DNA of 64,000 nt from Qipengyuania sp. ABI-127-1 (GCA_022953095.1 JALJCR010000003.1:62001-126000); one strand, 5' to 3'. Shown: positions 9,450-18,080, counted from the first letter of the stretch. Notes: generated by a model not told the origin, from the sequence alone. Made by a program: numbers and translations.

Positions 9450-12233
9450 ATGGCCGAAACGACGATCGAACCGACATTGGCAAGCTTGAGTGAACGCTTG
9501 CGCATCCTCCACCGACAAACGCGCGAAACGCCGCTCTTCAATCCCGTTTTCCAGCTCTCGCTCGATATTTCGCGCAAGCTGGAAGGGGGGGAGCTGAGCA
9601 TCGAAGCGCTGGCCGGGCTGGTCGACGAATTGGAAACCCAGTCGCTCGGCGCCCGGGCCGCACGATTGCGCCAACTGATCGAGCCGCAGGATGCGGTCCA
9701 GAGACTCTCGGCCCTGACCGTCGCAAATGACGACGACTTCGAGACGTTTCGTGCGATGTGGGAACGGCCCCACATGCACGCGGTCTTCACCGCCCATCCG
9801 ACCTTCCTCCTGTCGCCCCACCGGAGCGAAGCGGTCGCGGAGGCTGTCCTGTCGGGCGGCGAGCCGCGGCTTCGCGAAGCTCCGGAGGAGCCGGAGATCA
9901 CACTGCGATATGAACATGATCGCGCGATGGCAGCGCTCGCCAATGCGCAGGATGCGCGCGACCGCATGGTGAGCGGGGTTTTGCGGGAAGCGCGGCGGGC
10001 CTTTCCCGATCGCTGGTCCGGGCTTCAGCCACTGCCTTTCCGCTTCGCCACCTGGGTCGGCTACGATATGGATGGCCGCACCGATATCAAATGGTACACG
10101 TCCATTGCCTTCCGTCTGGCCGAGAAAGCCCAGCGGTTGGGCCGGTATGCCGATAGGCTGGCGGAAATCGATCCCTCACACGATCTTGTCGCCACCCTGC
10201 GCGCCGCATCGGGCCGTGCCCGGACCAGCGCGTCGGAATTTGCCGGTGATCTGTCGGATCCCGAAGCCCTTTCGGCAGCGGCGAACCGGTTGACGAAGGA
10301 TGGCCCCGACAAGCTCCTTTCGCTCGCCCCGCTAATCGAGCAACTGGAGAGCGATGCAGCCGCTGGGGATGCCGAGCGGGCCATTGCCCTGCGCACGCTT
10401 GTTGCTGCCATGCGCGCGGATGGGCTGGGCATGGGGTGGATTCACTTTCGCGTGAACGCGAAGCAATTGCACAATGCCATCCGGACTCGCCTCGGGGACG
10501 CGGCGGATATCGATCTGTCGAGCCGGGGTGCCATTGCGGCGTTGCGCGAGCTCCTCGCCAGTGTCGAGCCGCAGAGCGCCAACTTCGCCAGCCTCGCCGT
10601 CGAAAGCTCGACCGCTACCCGCCAGTTTCTCGCAATGGCGCAGATTCTCAAGCATATCGATGCCGATGCGCCGATCCGCATGCTGGTGGCAGAGTGCGAA
10701 CAACCCTCGACCGTGCTTGCCGCGCTCTATTTCGCCAGACTGTTCGGGATCGCGGACAAGGTCGATGTGTCGCCGCTGTTCGAAACGGAAACCGCTCTGG
10801 AACATGGTGGGCGCTTTCTCGACTTGCTCCTCGCCGAGCCGGACTATCGGGCCTATGCGCGAACGCGTGGCCGTGTCGCGATCCAGACGGGGTTTTCCGA
10901 TGCAGGCCGGTTTGTTGGCCAGATCCCCGCCAGTCTCGCGATTGAACGCCTCCAGGGCCGTCTGGCAGAGGCGATGGACGCCAATGGCCTGAGCGATATT
11001 GCAGCCTTGATTTTCGACACCCATGGCGAGGGAATGGGACGCGGCGCGCATCCTTCCAGTTTCGAAGACCGCATCGAATGGGCGCTCAGCCCATGGGCGC
11101 AACGGAGGTTCGCGCGGGCCGGAATCGCGCTCGAACCCGAAGCGAGTTTCCAGGGCGGCGATGGGTACCTGTTGTTTGCGACGCCCGACATGGCGCTGGC
11201 CACACTGACGCAAATCGTGGCGCACAGCCCCGCGCATACCGATTCCGACGTGCCCACCGATCCGTTCTATCGCCGGACCGATCTCAGTCTCGATTTCTAC
11301 CGCGCGATCAAGGATCATCAGCGCGAACATCTCGAAAGCCGCACCTATAGCCGCGCAATCACAGCCTTCGGCCTCGGCCTGCTCAACGAAACCGGAAGCC
11401 GCAGGTCGCGCCGCCAGAGCGACCTCAATGCCGATCGCGAGATGAGCCTGCGGCAGATACGGGCGATACCGCATAATGCGATCTTGCAACAATTGGGCTA
11501 TCCGGTGAACATCATCGCCGGCGTCGGGAGCGCGGCGGAAAGCAATATCGAGGAGGTGGGGGCATTGCTTTCGGAAAGCCCACGCGGCCGTCAGATCATG
11601 CGGTTGGTGCGCGCTTCCAACGCTCTTGCCAGCATCAAGACCGTTGCCGCGTTCGGCGAGCTGTTCAACTCCGCCTATTGGGCGAGCCGCCCTTATCGAG
11701 GGACCGAACAGCATTTGGCGCAGGCTTGCGAGGCGTTGGCCGAATATCTCATCAAAGACGATCGCAACGGTGTTTTCCGACGCCTCGCCTCACGCCTGCG
11801 GGTGGATGCCCTAAAGCTGCATCGTCTGTTCGATCTCGTGCCGGACGACGATCCGCATCCCGAACGCGAAAGCGTCCGCCGCGCGATCGGGGTATTGCAG
11901 GCGGTACGGCTGGCGCTGCTTCAGCACATGTTTCTCAAGGTGGTTTCGGTACCCGCATTCAGCCGCGCCAACGACATCAGCCGCACCGATGTACTGGAAA
12001 TGGTGTTCACCCTGCGCATCGACGAGGCCTTGGCGCAGCTTCGCCGTGCCTTTCCCACCAGCTTTCCCCGCAAGGACGATTTCAGGCTCGATGAGCCGGG
12101 CGAATATCCGCGCGGCGAAGGCGAAGGATACGCCGCGATCCGCAAGAATTATATCGACCCTATCGAGCAGTCCTATGCACTGTGTCTGCGGATATCGACC
12201 GCGATTGCCAATGAATTCGGTGCGCATGGCTGA
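9450..12233 (+). CDS. ppc: Divergent phosphoenolpyruvate carboxylase-like protein
   Basis: A 927-residue protein aligning by motif order with PEP carboxylase: FTAHPT (residues 113-118) matches the catalytic-His motif, GFSDAG (481-486) matches GYSDSAKDAG, THGEGMGRG (524-532) matches FHGRGGTIGRGG, and RAIPHNAILQQLGYP matches the RAIPW segment. Several catalytic positions differ, however: the Lys of SAKDAG is lost through a short deletion, the Arg of HGRG is Glu527, and the C-terminus ends EFGAHG rather than in the conserved RNTG-type tail. The family assignment is firm, carboxylase activity is not. The gene is monocistronic-looking, with 256 non-coding bases before it. Confidence 0.75.
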   Translation: MAETTIEPTLASLSERLRILHRQTRETPLFNPVFQLSLDISRKLEGGELSIEALAGLVDELETQSLGARAARLRQLIEPQDAVQRLSALTVANDDDFETFRAMWERPHMHAVFTAHPTFLLSPHRSEAVAEAVLSGGEPRLREAPEEPEITLRYEHDRAMAALANAQDARDRMVSGVLREARRAFPDRWSGLQPLPFRFATWVGYDMDGRTDIKWYTSIAFRLAEKAQRLGRYADRLAEIDPSHDLVATLRAASGRARTSASEFAGDLSDPEALSAAANRLTKDGPDKLLSLAPLIEQLESDAAAGDAERAIALRTLVAAMRADGLGMGWIHFRVNAKQLHNAIRTRLGDAADIDLSSRGAIAALRELLASVEPQSANFASLAVESSTATRQFLAMAQILKHIDADAPIRMLVAECEQPSTVLAALYFARLFGIADKVDVSPLFETETALEHGGRFLDLLLAEPDYRAYARTRGRVAIQTGFSDAGRFVGQIPASLAIERLQGRLAEAMDANGLSDIAALIFDTHGEGMGRGAHPSSFEDRIEWALSPWAQRRFARAGIALEPEASFQGGDGYLLFATPDMALATLTQIVAHSPAHTDSDVPTDPFYRRTDLSLDFYRAIKDHQREHLESRTYSRAITAFGLGLLNETGSRRSRRQSDLNADREMSLRQIRAIPHNAILQQLGYPVNIIAGVGSAAESNIEEVGALLSESPRGRQIMRLVRASNALASIKTVAAFGELFNSAYWASRPYRGTEQHLAQACEALAEYLIKDDRNGVFRRLASRLRVDALKLHRLFDLVPDDDPHPERESVRRAIGVLQAVRLALLQHMFLKVVSVPAFSRANDISRTDVLEMVFTLRIDEALAQLRRAFPTSFPRKDDFRLDEPGEYPRGEGEGYAAIRKNYIDPIEQSYALCLRISTAIANEFGAHG

Positions 12234-12285
12234 TTGATATTGGCGTGAAACCGGCGCATTGTCTTCCCGTCCGCTTGGGGGGGTA

Positions 12286-13635
12286 ATGATGGGAAACTTT
12301 CTGCTTGGCGTAGGCGCCACGCTGCTGGCGCTTGGCGTTTTTGGTTACCTGGCCTTCCGGCTGTTTCGTCGCGGCCCGCTGACCTTTGCGATCGAGGACT
12401 TTTACACGCATGTCGTCGATGGCGACGTCGGCCCCTTCATTCGCGATGTCCAGGCCGATGTTCCGCATGTGCAGGAATGCCGCCTGGATGACCGCCTGTC
12501 CTGCTCGATCCGCGATGCGGTGCAATCGCATAACCAGGCGGGTCGGCCCGATTGCAACGTGCTGCTGCTGTCGGGGGGCGGTCAATGGGGCGCCTATGGT
12601 GCCGGTCTGTTCGACACGCTCAGCCGCAACAGCGTCAACGAACTGGCGTTGAACGATGTCGGGGTCATCACGGGCATTTCGACCGGGTCGCTTCAGACCT
12701 TGATGTTGATGGTGGCGCTCGACCGAAAGCAGACGCCCGAAATGCGCCGCTTCGCGCTCGATCGGCTGGTATGGGGCTATTCGCCGAAAAGCGAAAGCGA
12801 GGTCGTCAAACACACCAAAATGATCGGCGTCCCGGTTTACGGTTCGGCTGCGGGCACTGCGCCTTTGCGCAAGCGGATCGTCGAGGCGCTCATGCCAAGC
12901 GGCGATACGCGACTGATCGAGGCGATCGGGGAATCGAGCATCGAAGGTTTCGCTGGTTTCGTCGAGGCGGAACGCGGGGTGTTCCGCTATGCCGATATCA
13001 AGGAGCTGGTGAATGCCGCGCCCAATGCCGCAGCAGCGGCACAGGCTCTGGCGGCGGCGACAATGGCATCTTCGGCCATGCCCGTATTCCACCAGCAATT
13101 GCGCATTGCGGGCAGCGACGGAAAAGCACTCGCGCTCTACGATGGCGGGGTCCGCCGCTCGGTATTCTTCGACCGCGCCATGGCTGCCGTCGACGCCGAA
13201 GTGCGCGAGCAGATGAAGGGCCACGCGCTGGCAAAGGTTGCCGACGGCGTTACGCAAGACGCTTTCGTCAAGGATTACGAAGCGACGGCACCGAGCGTCT
13301 ATGTGGTGCGCAACGGCCCCACGGCGCGCAAGCCCGACGCGACGCTCAACACCAAATCGGGTCCGCTCAAGAACGGCCAGCGCGGTTATGATCTGCTCGT
13401 CAATGAAAGCGAAATCGGAGCGATCGCAGCGCTCAGACTCAACAATCCCTACGGCCGTATCATGCTGACCAGCGCGGATCGCTACGATACCTTCCCCAGC
13501 AATGTGGGCGAGAACTTCAAGAAGGACGAAATGTTCAAACCCGCCTTCATGGCCCGTCTGCGCGATCTCGGCCGCCACAAGGCAGAACGGCCCGAGGGTC
13601 CATGGTGGCCGCTCAGCAAGATCGACGGAGTTTGA
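12286..13635 (+). CDS. Membrane-anchored patatin-like phospholipase
   Basis: A 449-residue protein with one N-terminal transmembrane helix (about residues 5-23) and a patatin domain behind it. The glycine-rich oxyanion loop SGGGQWGAYGAG (96-107), the nucleophile elbow GISTGS (Ser132) and the catalytic Asp in YDGG (Asp286) are all present, so it should be an active Ser-Asp acyl hydrolase acting on membrane lipid. The start is placed at the double ATG at 12286 because GGGGGG lies just upstream; a TTG at 12259 would extend it by nine poor residues. Its substrate and side of the membrane are not shown by the sequence. Confidence 0.85.
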   Translation: MMGNFLLGVGATLLALGVFGYLAFRLFRRGPLTFAIEDFYTHVVDGDVGPFIRDVQADVPHVQECRLDDRLSCSIRDAVQSHNQAGRPDCNVLLLSGGGQWGAYGAGLFDTLSRNSVNELALNDVGVITGISTGSLQTLMLMVALDRKQTPEMRRFALDRLVWGYSPKSESEVVKHTKMIGVPVYGSAAGTAPLRKRIVEALMPSGDTRLIEAIGESSIEGFAGFVEAERGVFRYADIKELVNAAPNAAAAAQALAAATMASSAMPVFHQQLRIAGSDGKALALYDGGVRRSVFFDRAMAAVDAEVREQMKGHALAKVADGVTQDAFVKDYEATAPSVYVVRNGPTARKPDATLNTKSGPLKNGQRGYDLLVNESEIGAIAALRLNNPYGRIMLTSADRYDTFPSNVGENFKKDEMFKPAFMARLRDLGRHKAERPEGPWWPLSKIDGV

Positions 13636-13783
13636 GAAACGCCGCAAAAGCGGCAATTCGGCTGTGCGGCCCGACCCGGACATTCGCTACCAGCCTGTCC
13701 TAGGTGGATTACGTATCGCGTTCGGCCCAATGCATCGCAAGAGATCTGTGGCTCGGCAGACGTTGCAAGGAAGGCAGTAAAGG

Positions 13784-13966
13784 ATGGCCACCACACCCCC
13801 GCACGAACCGGACCGGATCGATCCCCAGTCGCCGCCCGAAACACCGGCTCAGCCGGACGAGCCGGTTCCGGACCGGCGGCCCGAGATCATCCCGACCGAA
13901 CCCGATTTCGACGAACCCGATCGCAGTCCGGACGAATATCCCCCGGCGACGAATGGAGTTATCTAG
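13784..13966 (+). CDS. Small proline/acid-rich protein, unknown function
   Basis: A 60-residue protein, about a quarter proline and rich in Asp and Glu, with no hydrophobic segment; it is expected to be disordered and cytosolic. AAGGAAGG lies upstream, GGA codon spacing is plausible, and the whole frame is free of other overlapping candidates. The stop codon overlaps by four bases (CTAG) with the stop of the convergent stress-protein gene. I do not recognise the family. It could be a small linker or stress-related peptide, but nothing in the sequence says so. Confidence 0.6.
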   Translation: MATTPPHEPDRIDPQSPPETPAQPDEPVPDRRPEIIPTEPDFDEPDRSPDEYPPATNGVI

Positions 13967-14781
13967 TGGCTTAGCAAAAGGGGGATCGGAGGATCGGACA
14001 GCATGTCGCGCGTCACGCCTCCGAGCAGCCGCTCGCGAAAGCGCGAACGACCGTAAGCACCCATGATGACGATCCCCGCCGCGCGTATCTTTGCCGCATC
14101 GATCAGCGTCGTAGCGATTGATGTCTCACCCTCGCGGGCGAGTTCGGTGATCAGCGGCTCGATATCATGACGGGCAAGAAATTTCGCTGCCTCCGATGTC
14201 GACAAACCCCGCCTGTTATGGCTTGTGTTCTCTCGAACGGCGAAGATGTGGACCTCCGACGCCGCGCTCAGTATCGGCTGCGCTGCCTGAAGGGCGTGGG
14301 CGCTTTCCGAAGAGCCATTCCATGCGACGGCCGCAGGCGCATCCAGAGCCAAGCCGGTGGCCGATGGGGGTACGACGAGAACCGGAGCCTTTACGCCGAC
14401 GACTGCTTCGGTGACCAGCCGTGACGGTTGCCTGGCATCCCCGACGGGGTTGCGCGACCCCAAGATCACCATGTCCGACAGCGGCGCCAGATGATCGATC
14501 TCATCGACAGCATCGCCTTTCGTGCGGACCCAGTCCCATCGCACCCCTTCGCCGGTCAGACGGTTTTCTATCTCTTTCTGAAACCGGTCGGCATTTGCGC
14601 GGAACGAAGCGGCCATGTCCATCGCCAGGGAAAAATAGAGGTCTCCGGGCATGCCGAATTCGTAGGGTACGGCCTGGAGACAAGTGATGTGGCTATCGAA
14701 GCGCCGAGCGACGTCGAGAGCGGCCTGGAATCTGGCCTCCATGGCCTCGTCGTCGTGAATATGGAGCAGTATCGAGCGCAT
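13963..14781 (-). CDS. Tandem universal stress protein
   Basis: A 272-residue protein made of two UspA-type domains. The second domain ends with the nucleotide-binding signature GAYGRSRFRERLLGGVTRDM, whose G-x(2)-G-x(9)-G pattern is that of ATP-binding Usp proteins; the first domain has a degenerate version (LGSRNPVGDAR). Such proteins bind ATP and support survival during energy or oxygen limitation. A near-perfect 18-bp palindrome lies about 55 bases upstream of its start and may be a regulator site. It opens the stress island and faces away from the FixL/FixJ pair. Confidence 0.9.
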   Translation of the reverse strand: MRSILLHIHDDEAMEARFQAALDVARRFDSHITCLQAVPYEFGMPGDLYFSLAMDMAASFRANADRFQKEIENRLTGEGVRWDWVRTKGDAVDEIDHLAPLSDMVILGSRNPVGDARQPSRLVTEAVVGVKAPVLVVPPSATGLALDAPAAVAWNGSSESAHALQAAQPILSAASEVHIFAVRENTSHNRRGLSTSEAAKFLARHDIEPLITELAREGETSIATTLIDAAKIRAAGIVIMGAYGRSRFRERLLGGVTRDMLSDPPIPLLLSH

Positions 14782-14836
14782 GGAACTCTCCCTTTCCGTG
14801 ACTGTTCTGTAGCCCGCCTCCTAGGCGGCAGAGGCC

Positions 14837-14854
14837 TTTGCGAAATTACGCAAA
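14837..14854. promoter_or_regulatory. Palindromic candidate operator TTTGCG-N6-CGCAAA
   Basis: The sequence TTTGCGAAATTACGCAAA matches its own reverse complement at 16 of 18 positions. It sits in the 161-base divergent region between the Usp gene (minus strand) and the small unknown gene at 14943. Arm spacing differs by one step from CRP/FNR-type sites, so a FixK-like regulator is possible but not proved. A second TTTGCG half site lies about 50 bases further on. Confidence 0.4.
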
Positions 14855-14942
14855 TGTCCTGACGGATAGCCTCGGTAGTTTCCGTATTTGCGTCGGTGCG
14901 CACGAAAGACACGATTGCGCCAGGTCAGGAGAAGTGGCTGCC

Positions 14943-15308
14943 ATGAGCGACTGGAGCCTTATAAAGCTGGAGATGGCCCGTTCGGCCGACTATCCGTTCG
15001 GTTCTGTCAGTCGGGCCTATCTCATCCGCGTCCCGCTCGATCGGGTTGGCATGATCGATGGGGCCGGTGTGGCGCAAAACCCGAAAAGAGCTACCGTCAG
15101 GCGCTTTTGGCCGAATGAACCGGATCAGTCCGGCTATGTCGTGAAGTGTCAGCACCGCTGGGGTTTCCGCGAAGGAGATTACCCGGGAAGTAAAGGCTGC
15201 TTTGCCAGCATGCCGGATTGCTCGATCAGGGCTGGCGCGCTTCTCAAGGTCATCGAACGCAACGGCACGAGTTCGCCATTCCGTGTGGCCGAGATTTCCC
15301 TGGTTTAG
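14943..15308 (+). CDS. Conserved-looking small protein, unknown function
   Basis: A 121-residue soluble protein with no signal peptide or transmembrane segment. It contains many Arg and Gly and a compact sequence with two Cys (VVKCQHRW, GSKGCFAS, MPDCSIRAG), three cysteines in total, suggesting a small beta-rich fold. The start at 14943 is supported by AGGAGA eight bases upstream; the open frame extends upstream to 14838 without a ribosome site. It lies between the Usp gene (divergent) and fixJ (convergent, stops overlapping by TTAG). I do not recognise the family; position suggests membership of the stress island. Confidence 0.6.
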   Translation: MSDWSLIKLEMARSADYPFGSVSRAYLIRVPLDRVGMIDGAGVAQNPKRATVRRFWPNEPDQSGYVVKCQHRWGFREGDYPGSKGCFASMPDCSIRAGALLKVIERNGTSSPFRVAEISLV

Positions 15309-15940
15309 TCTTTCCCAGGAATCTCATCCGCTTCGCCGACACCCGCCATGAACGCCACGCGAAGCAGGTCGGAGAGGCTGTGCACTTCCAGTTTCGCCAT
15401 CAGGTTGGCGCGATGGATCTCGACCGTGCGTGGGCTGATGCCGAGATCGTAGCCGATGGTCTTGTTGGGATGGCCCTTGACCAAGCCTTCCAGCACTTCC
15501 GTTTCGCGGGTAGTAAGCGGCTTGAGCCGGGCTTGCGCTTCTTCCCTTCTCGTCCGCCATCTGTCGTCGTCGTCAAGACGCCGCCATGCTTCGGTGATCG
15601 CGGCAAACAGTTGGCGTTTGTCGAAGGGCTTCTCGATGAAATCGATCGCGCCGGCTTTCATCGCCTTGACCGCCAGTTCGACATCGCCGTGGCCCGTCAT
15701 GACCACGACCGGAAACGTGATGGCGCGCTTGCGCATTTGCTCCTGCACATCGAGCCCATCGGGACCCGGCATGCGGATGTCGATAACGACGCATCCCGGA
15801 TCGAGCCGTTCGACTTCGCCGAGCAATTGAGTGCCGCTTTCGAACGTTTGGACGGTGTGCCCTGACGTGCGGAGCATGAACCCGATGGAACGCCGGATGG
15901 ACGGGTCGTCATCGACCAGATAGACTGGATAATCAGCCAT
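15305..15940 (-). CDS. fixJ: FixJ-like response regulator
   Basis: A 211-residue two-domain regulator. The receiver domain begins YPVYLVDDDPS, with the acidic pair, and has the phosphoacceptor Asp54 in VVIDIRMPG and the conserved Lys in IEKPFDK. The C-terminal LuxR-type helix-turn-helix reads LTTRETEVLEGLVKGHPNK with GISPRTVEIHRANLMAKL. Length and architecture match FixJ/TodR-type activators. The ATG at 15940 has GAGAG at a good distance; it lies inside the last codons of the upstream kinase gene, so the pair is translationally coupled. It likely controls the surrounding stress genes. Confidence 0.9.
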   Translation of the reverse strand: MADYPVYLVDDDPSIRRSIGFMLRTSGHTVQTFESGTQLLGEVERLDPGCVVIDIRMPGPDGLDVQEQMRKRAITFPVVVMTGHGDVELAVKAMKAGAIDFIEKPFDKRQLFAAITEAWRRLDDDDRWRTRREEAQARLKPLTTRETEVLEGLVKGHPNKTIGYDLGISPRTVEIHRANLMAKLEVHSLSDLLRVAFMAGVGEADEIPGKD

Positions 15941-17090
15941 CCGCATCTCTCAAATCGGCTCTTTTGAGTGTGAATGAGAACTCGGTTCCGCCCAATTCGG
16001 ATGGGCCGGCCCAGATCTTTCCGCCATGCGCGTTGACGATCGTGTGACATATGGAAAGGCCCAGCCCCATGCCGCTGGACTTGGTGCTGACGAAGGGGTG
16101 GAACAGTCTTTCCGCTACGTGCGGATCCAGCCCGGGTCCGCTATCGCTGACCGAAACGCGGACCATCCCGTCGCTCTCGCACATGCTGTAGACGCGGATG
16201 CGCTTGCTATCGGTATCCTCCATCGCTTCCAGAGCGTTGCGGATCAGATTGACCAGGACCTGCTGGATCTGCACGGGGACGACCAGCACCCATTCGCAGT
16301 CCGGAGCGAACTGGCTGGAGAAATCCACGTCGCGCCCGTCGCCATTGACCAATGCTATGGCCGTGGCGGCATTCACGATCCTTCTGAGACTGTCGATCTC
16401 CAGCTCCACATCGCCACGCGATACGAAGGCGCGCAGCCGCCGTATGATATCGCCTGCCCGAAGAGCCTCGTTGCGGCATTCGGACACGGCATGACGCAGA
16501 TTCTCCAGATCCACCGGCGAGGAATCGTCGAGAAGATCCATGGCCGCGCCTGCATAGTTGGCAATCCCCGTCAGCGGTTGGTTGAGCTCGTGAGCAATGG
16601 AATTCGCCAGGCTTCCCATGGAGGAAATGCGCGAGACATGGGCGAGATCGGCCTGCAGCGAATGCATGAGCTTTTCGCTCTCCCGCATTTCACTCAGATC
16701 TCGAATGAAGCCGGTAAAATGCAAAACTCCGGCGATTTCCACTTCGCCTAGCCCCAGCTCGATCGGGAAAGTGTCGCCATTGCGGCGGCGTGCGGTCGTG
16801 ACCCGACCGCTGCCGATAATGTGCTTTTCGCCCGTTTCGAGATAACGTGCGATGTATCCGTCATGCGCTTCGCGATCGGGCGAGGGCATCAGAACGCTGA
16901 CATTCTCGCCCAGCAATTGCTCTTCGCTATACCCGAATATCCGCTCTGCACCCTTGTTGAAGGATCGGATCGCCCCGGTTCGATCGATTACGACCATTGC
17001 GTCGGGAACCACATCGATCAGCGCGTGAAGCTCGTCGATCCGGCGAAACACTTGGCTAGGTACTTCTGGGGTGGATTGATGATTGTTCAT
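15933..17090 (-). CDS. fixL: FixL-like PAS sensor histidine kinase
   Basis: A 385-residue kinase: PAS domain (about 20-130), dimerisation/phosphoacceptor domain with His167 in SIAHELNQPL, and an HATPase domain with DSGPGLD and GMGLGLSICHTIV. The PAS segment retains the two residues that in Bradyrhizobium FixL bind the heme iron (His in HDGYIARYL, here His76) and sense oxygen (Arg in IIGSGR, here Arg96), so a heme oxygen sensor is possible. No transmembrane segment is seen, hence a soluble sensor. The start is set at MNNHQS, where PAS homology begins soon after; no strong ribosome site is visible. The frame remains open to 17273. It overlaps fixJ. Confidence 0.88.
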   Translation of the reverse strand: MNNHQSTPEVPSQVFRRIDELHALIDVVPDAMVVIDRTGAIRSFNKGAERIFGYSEEQLLGENVSVLMPSPDREAHDGYIARYLETGEKHIIGSGRVTTARRRNGDTFPIELGLGEVEIAGVLHFTGFIRDLSEMRESEKLMHSLQADLAHVSRISSMGSLANSIAHELNQPLTGIANYAGAAMDLLDDSSPVDLENLRHAVSECRNEALRAGDIIRRLRAFVSRGDVELEIDSLRRIVNAATAIALVNGDGRDVDFSSQFAPDCEWVLVVPVQIQQVLVNLIRNALEAMEDTDSKRIRVYSMCESDGMVRVSVSDSGPGLDPHVAERLFHPFVSTKSSGMGLGLSICHTIVNAHGGKIWAGPSELGGTEFSFTLKRADLRDADG

Positions 17091-17399
17091 GTTCGAATTT
17101 ATGGTTGAGCGACCTTCATTTGGGTAATGGCTAAGCGTCGAGACACAATATCTCAGCCTAGGCCCTCCGATAGACGAATTCAGGCGTAAGATACTTACAC
17201 TATATGGGTGCCCTCGGCGATCCCCAGTACGATTTACGGCGCTCGTGCCGCGCGCGCTTGCTGAAGCAGGCAAGAATGACCTGCGTGTGATCTCGCATGT
17301 CAGGGTGGGTGATGATCGCCATACGGAGGTTTGCGTATCGTGGCCGCCTCCGGACGGATTTATGCGGTCTGCACAAATGGCAGAAAGGAGGACCGGAGA
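17091..17399. other. Divergent control region between fixL and hsp20
   Basis: No gene is seen in these 309 bases. The region holds both promoters of the divergent fixL and hsp20 transcripts. The notable element is a palindrome GTAAG-ATA-CTTAC at 17186-17198; read on the minus strand it contains GTAAGTAT, one base from the rhizobial FixJ consensus GTAMGTAG. The ribosome site AGGAGG of hsp20 is at its right end. Confidence 0.5.
17186..17198. promoter_or_regulatory. Candidate FixJ-type site
   Basis: GTAAGATACTTAC is a perfect 5-3-5 inverted repeat about 100 bases upstream of the fixL start and 200 upstream of hsp20. One strand matches the published FixJ consensus GTAMGTAG at seven of eight positions. 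Inference only. Confidence 0.35.
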
Positions 17400-17888
17400 A
17401 TGGCCAATCAGACCGTCAGAGCCACCGAGCGGCGGCTAGAGCCCAGCTTCGCCGAGCGCTTTATCGAGCCCTTCACCCGTATGCGAACGGGGGTCGATCA
17501 CCTGATGGACGAACTGCCCGCGCGCTGGTCGGCCTTGCAGTTTCCAGCGTCACCTGTAATCGAAATGGCAGAAACCGACACGCTCTATACCATCGATGCG
17601 GAAATCCCCGGAGTTGCGAATGGGGATGTCGAGATCCAGGTTGATCGCGACACACTGATCATCAAGGGCGAAAAGAAAGAGAAAAGCCGCGAAGAGCACT
17701 GTGATTATGTCATCAGCGAAAGAGCTTATGGCTCCTTCGAGCGGCGCATCTCCCTTCCGCACGATGCGCTGATCGACGAAATTACTGCCGAACAAGAAGC
17801 GGGTATGCTGCGTATCGCGATCCCGCGCAGCAAGGATGCCAGATCCGAAAAGCGCAAGATCGAGATCCATTCGAAGAGCGCTTCCTGA
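17400..17888 (+). CDS. Hsp20/alpha-crystallin small heat-shock protein
   Basis: A 162-residue chaperone. The alpha-crystallin domain spans about residues 50-150 (VIEMAETDTLYTIDAEIPG, then RDTLIIKGEKKEK, then the AEQEAGMLRIAIPR strand near the end), preceded by a short hydrophilic N-terminal arm. Such proteins hold unfolded proteins without ATP, and in many bacteria are induced by oxygen limitation as well as heat. The start at 17400 follows a strong AGGAGG; the frame stays open upstream. A strong intrinsic terminator follows, so it is a single-gene transcript. It is divergent from fixL. Confidence 0.93.
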   Translation: MANQTVRATERRLEPSFAERFIEPFTRMRTGVDHLMDELPARWSALQFPASPVIEMAETDTLYTIDAEIPGVANGDVEIQVDRDTLIIKGEKKEKSREEHCDYVISERAYGSFERRISLPHDALIDEITAEQEAGMLRIAIPRSKDARSEKRKIEIHSKSAS

Positions 17889-17902
17889 ATCGGGCTGCCC
17901 CC

Positions 17903-17929
17903 TGTCCCGACCTCCCGTCTATCGGGACA
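17903..17929. repeat. Stem-loop after hsp20
   Basis: TGTCCCGA (17903-17910) pairs with TCGGGACA (17922-17929). Flanking CGGGCTG and CAGCCCG can extend the pairing. It lies between the hsp20 stop and the intrinsic terminator and may stabilise the transcript end. Confidence 0.4.
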
Positions 17930-17981
17930 GCCCGAAGGAGCTAGACGTGCCCCCCCCCGCACGACGACGCTCCACAATCAG

Positions 17982-18013
17982 GCCCCGGCTCATTGACGAG
18001 CCGGGGCTTTTTT
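17982..18013 (+). terminator. Rho-independent terminator of hsp20
   Basis: A perfect 10-bp GC-rich stem, GCCCCGGCTC and GAGCCGGGGC, around the loop ATTGAC, followed at once by six T. This is the clearest intrinsic terminator in the window. Confidence 0.92.
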
Positions 18014-18080
18014 CGATGTCCGGGCTGCGATTGATCATGTCACCGGGGTTTGAGGCCGATGGAAGAAAGGCAGTTCGACG

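Noticed and set aside
10332..11714. 460-codon frame antisense to the PEP-carboxylase-like gene
   Set aside because: Same type of codon shadow, with Arg/His-rich composition.
12160..13683. 507-codon frame antisense to the patatin gene
   Set aside because: The patatin has full catalytic motifs; the antisense frame has none.
18020..18045. TTGATCATGTCAC before the lactate dehydrogenase gene as an FNR-type box
   Set aside because: Only the left half matches; the right half departs from ATCAA.
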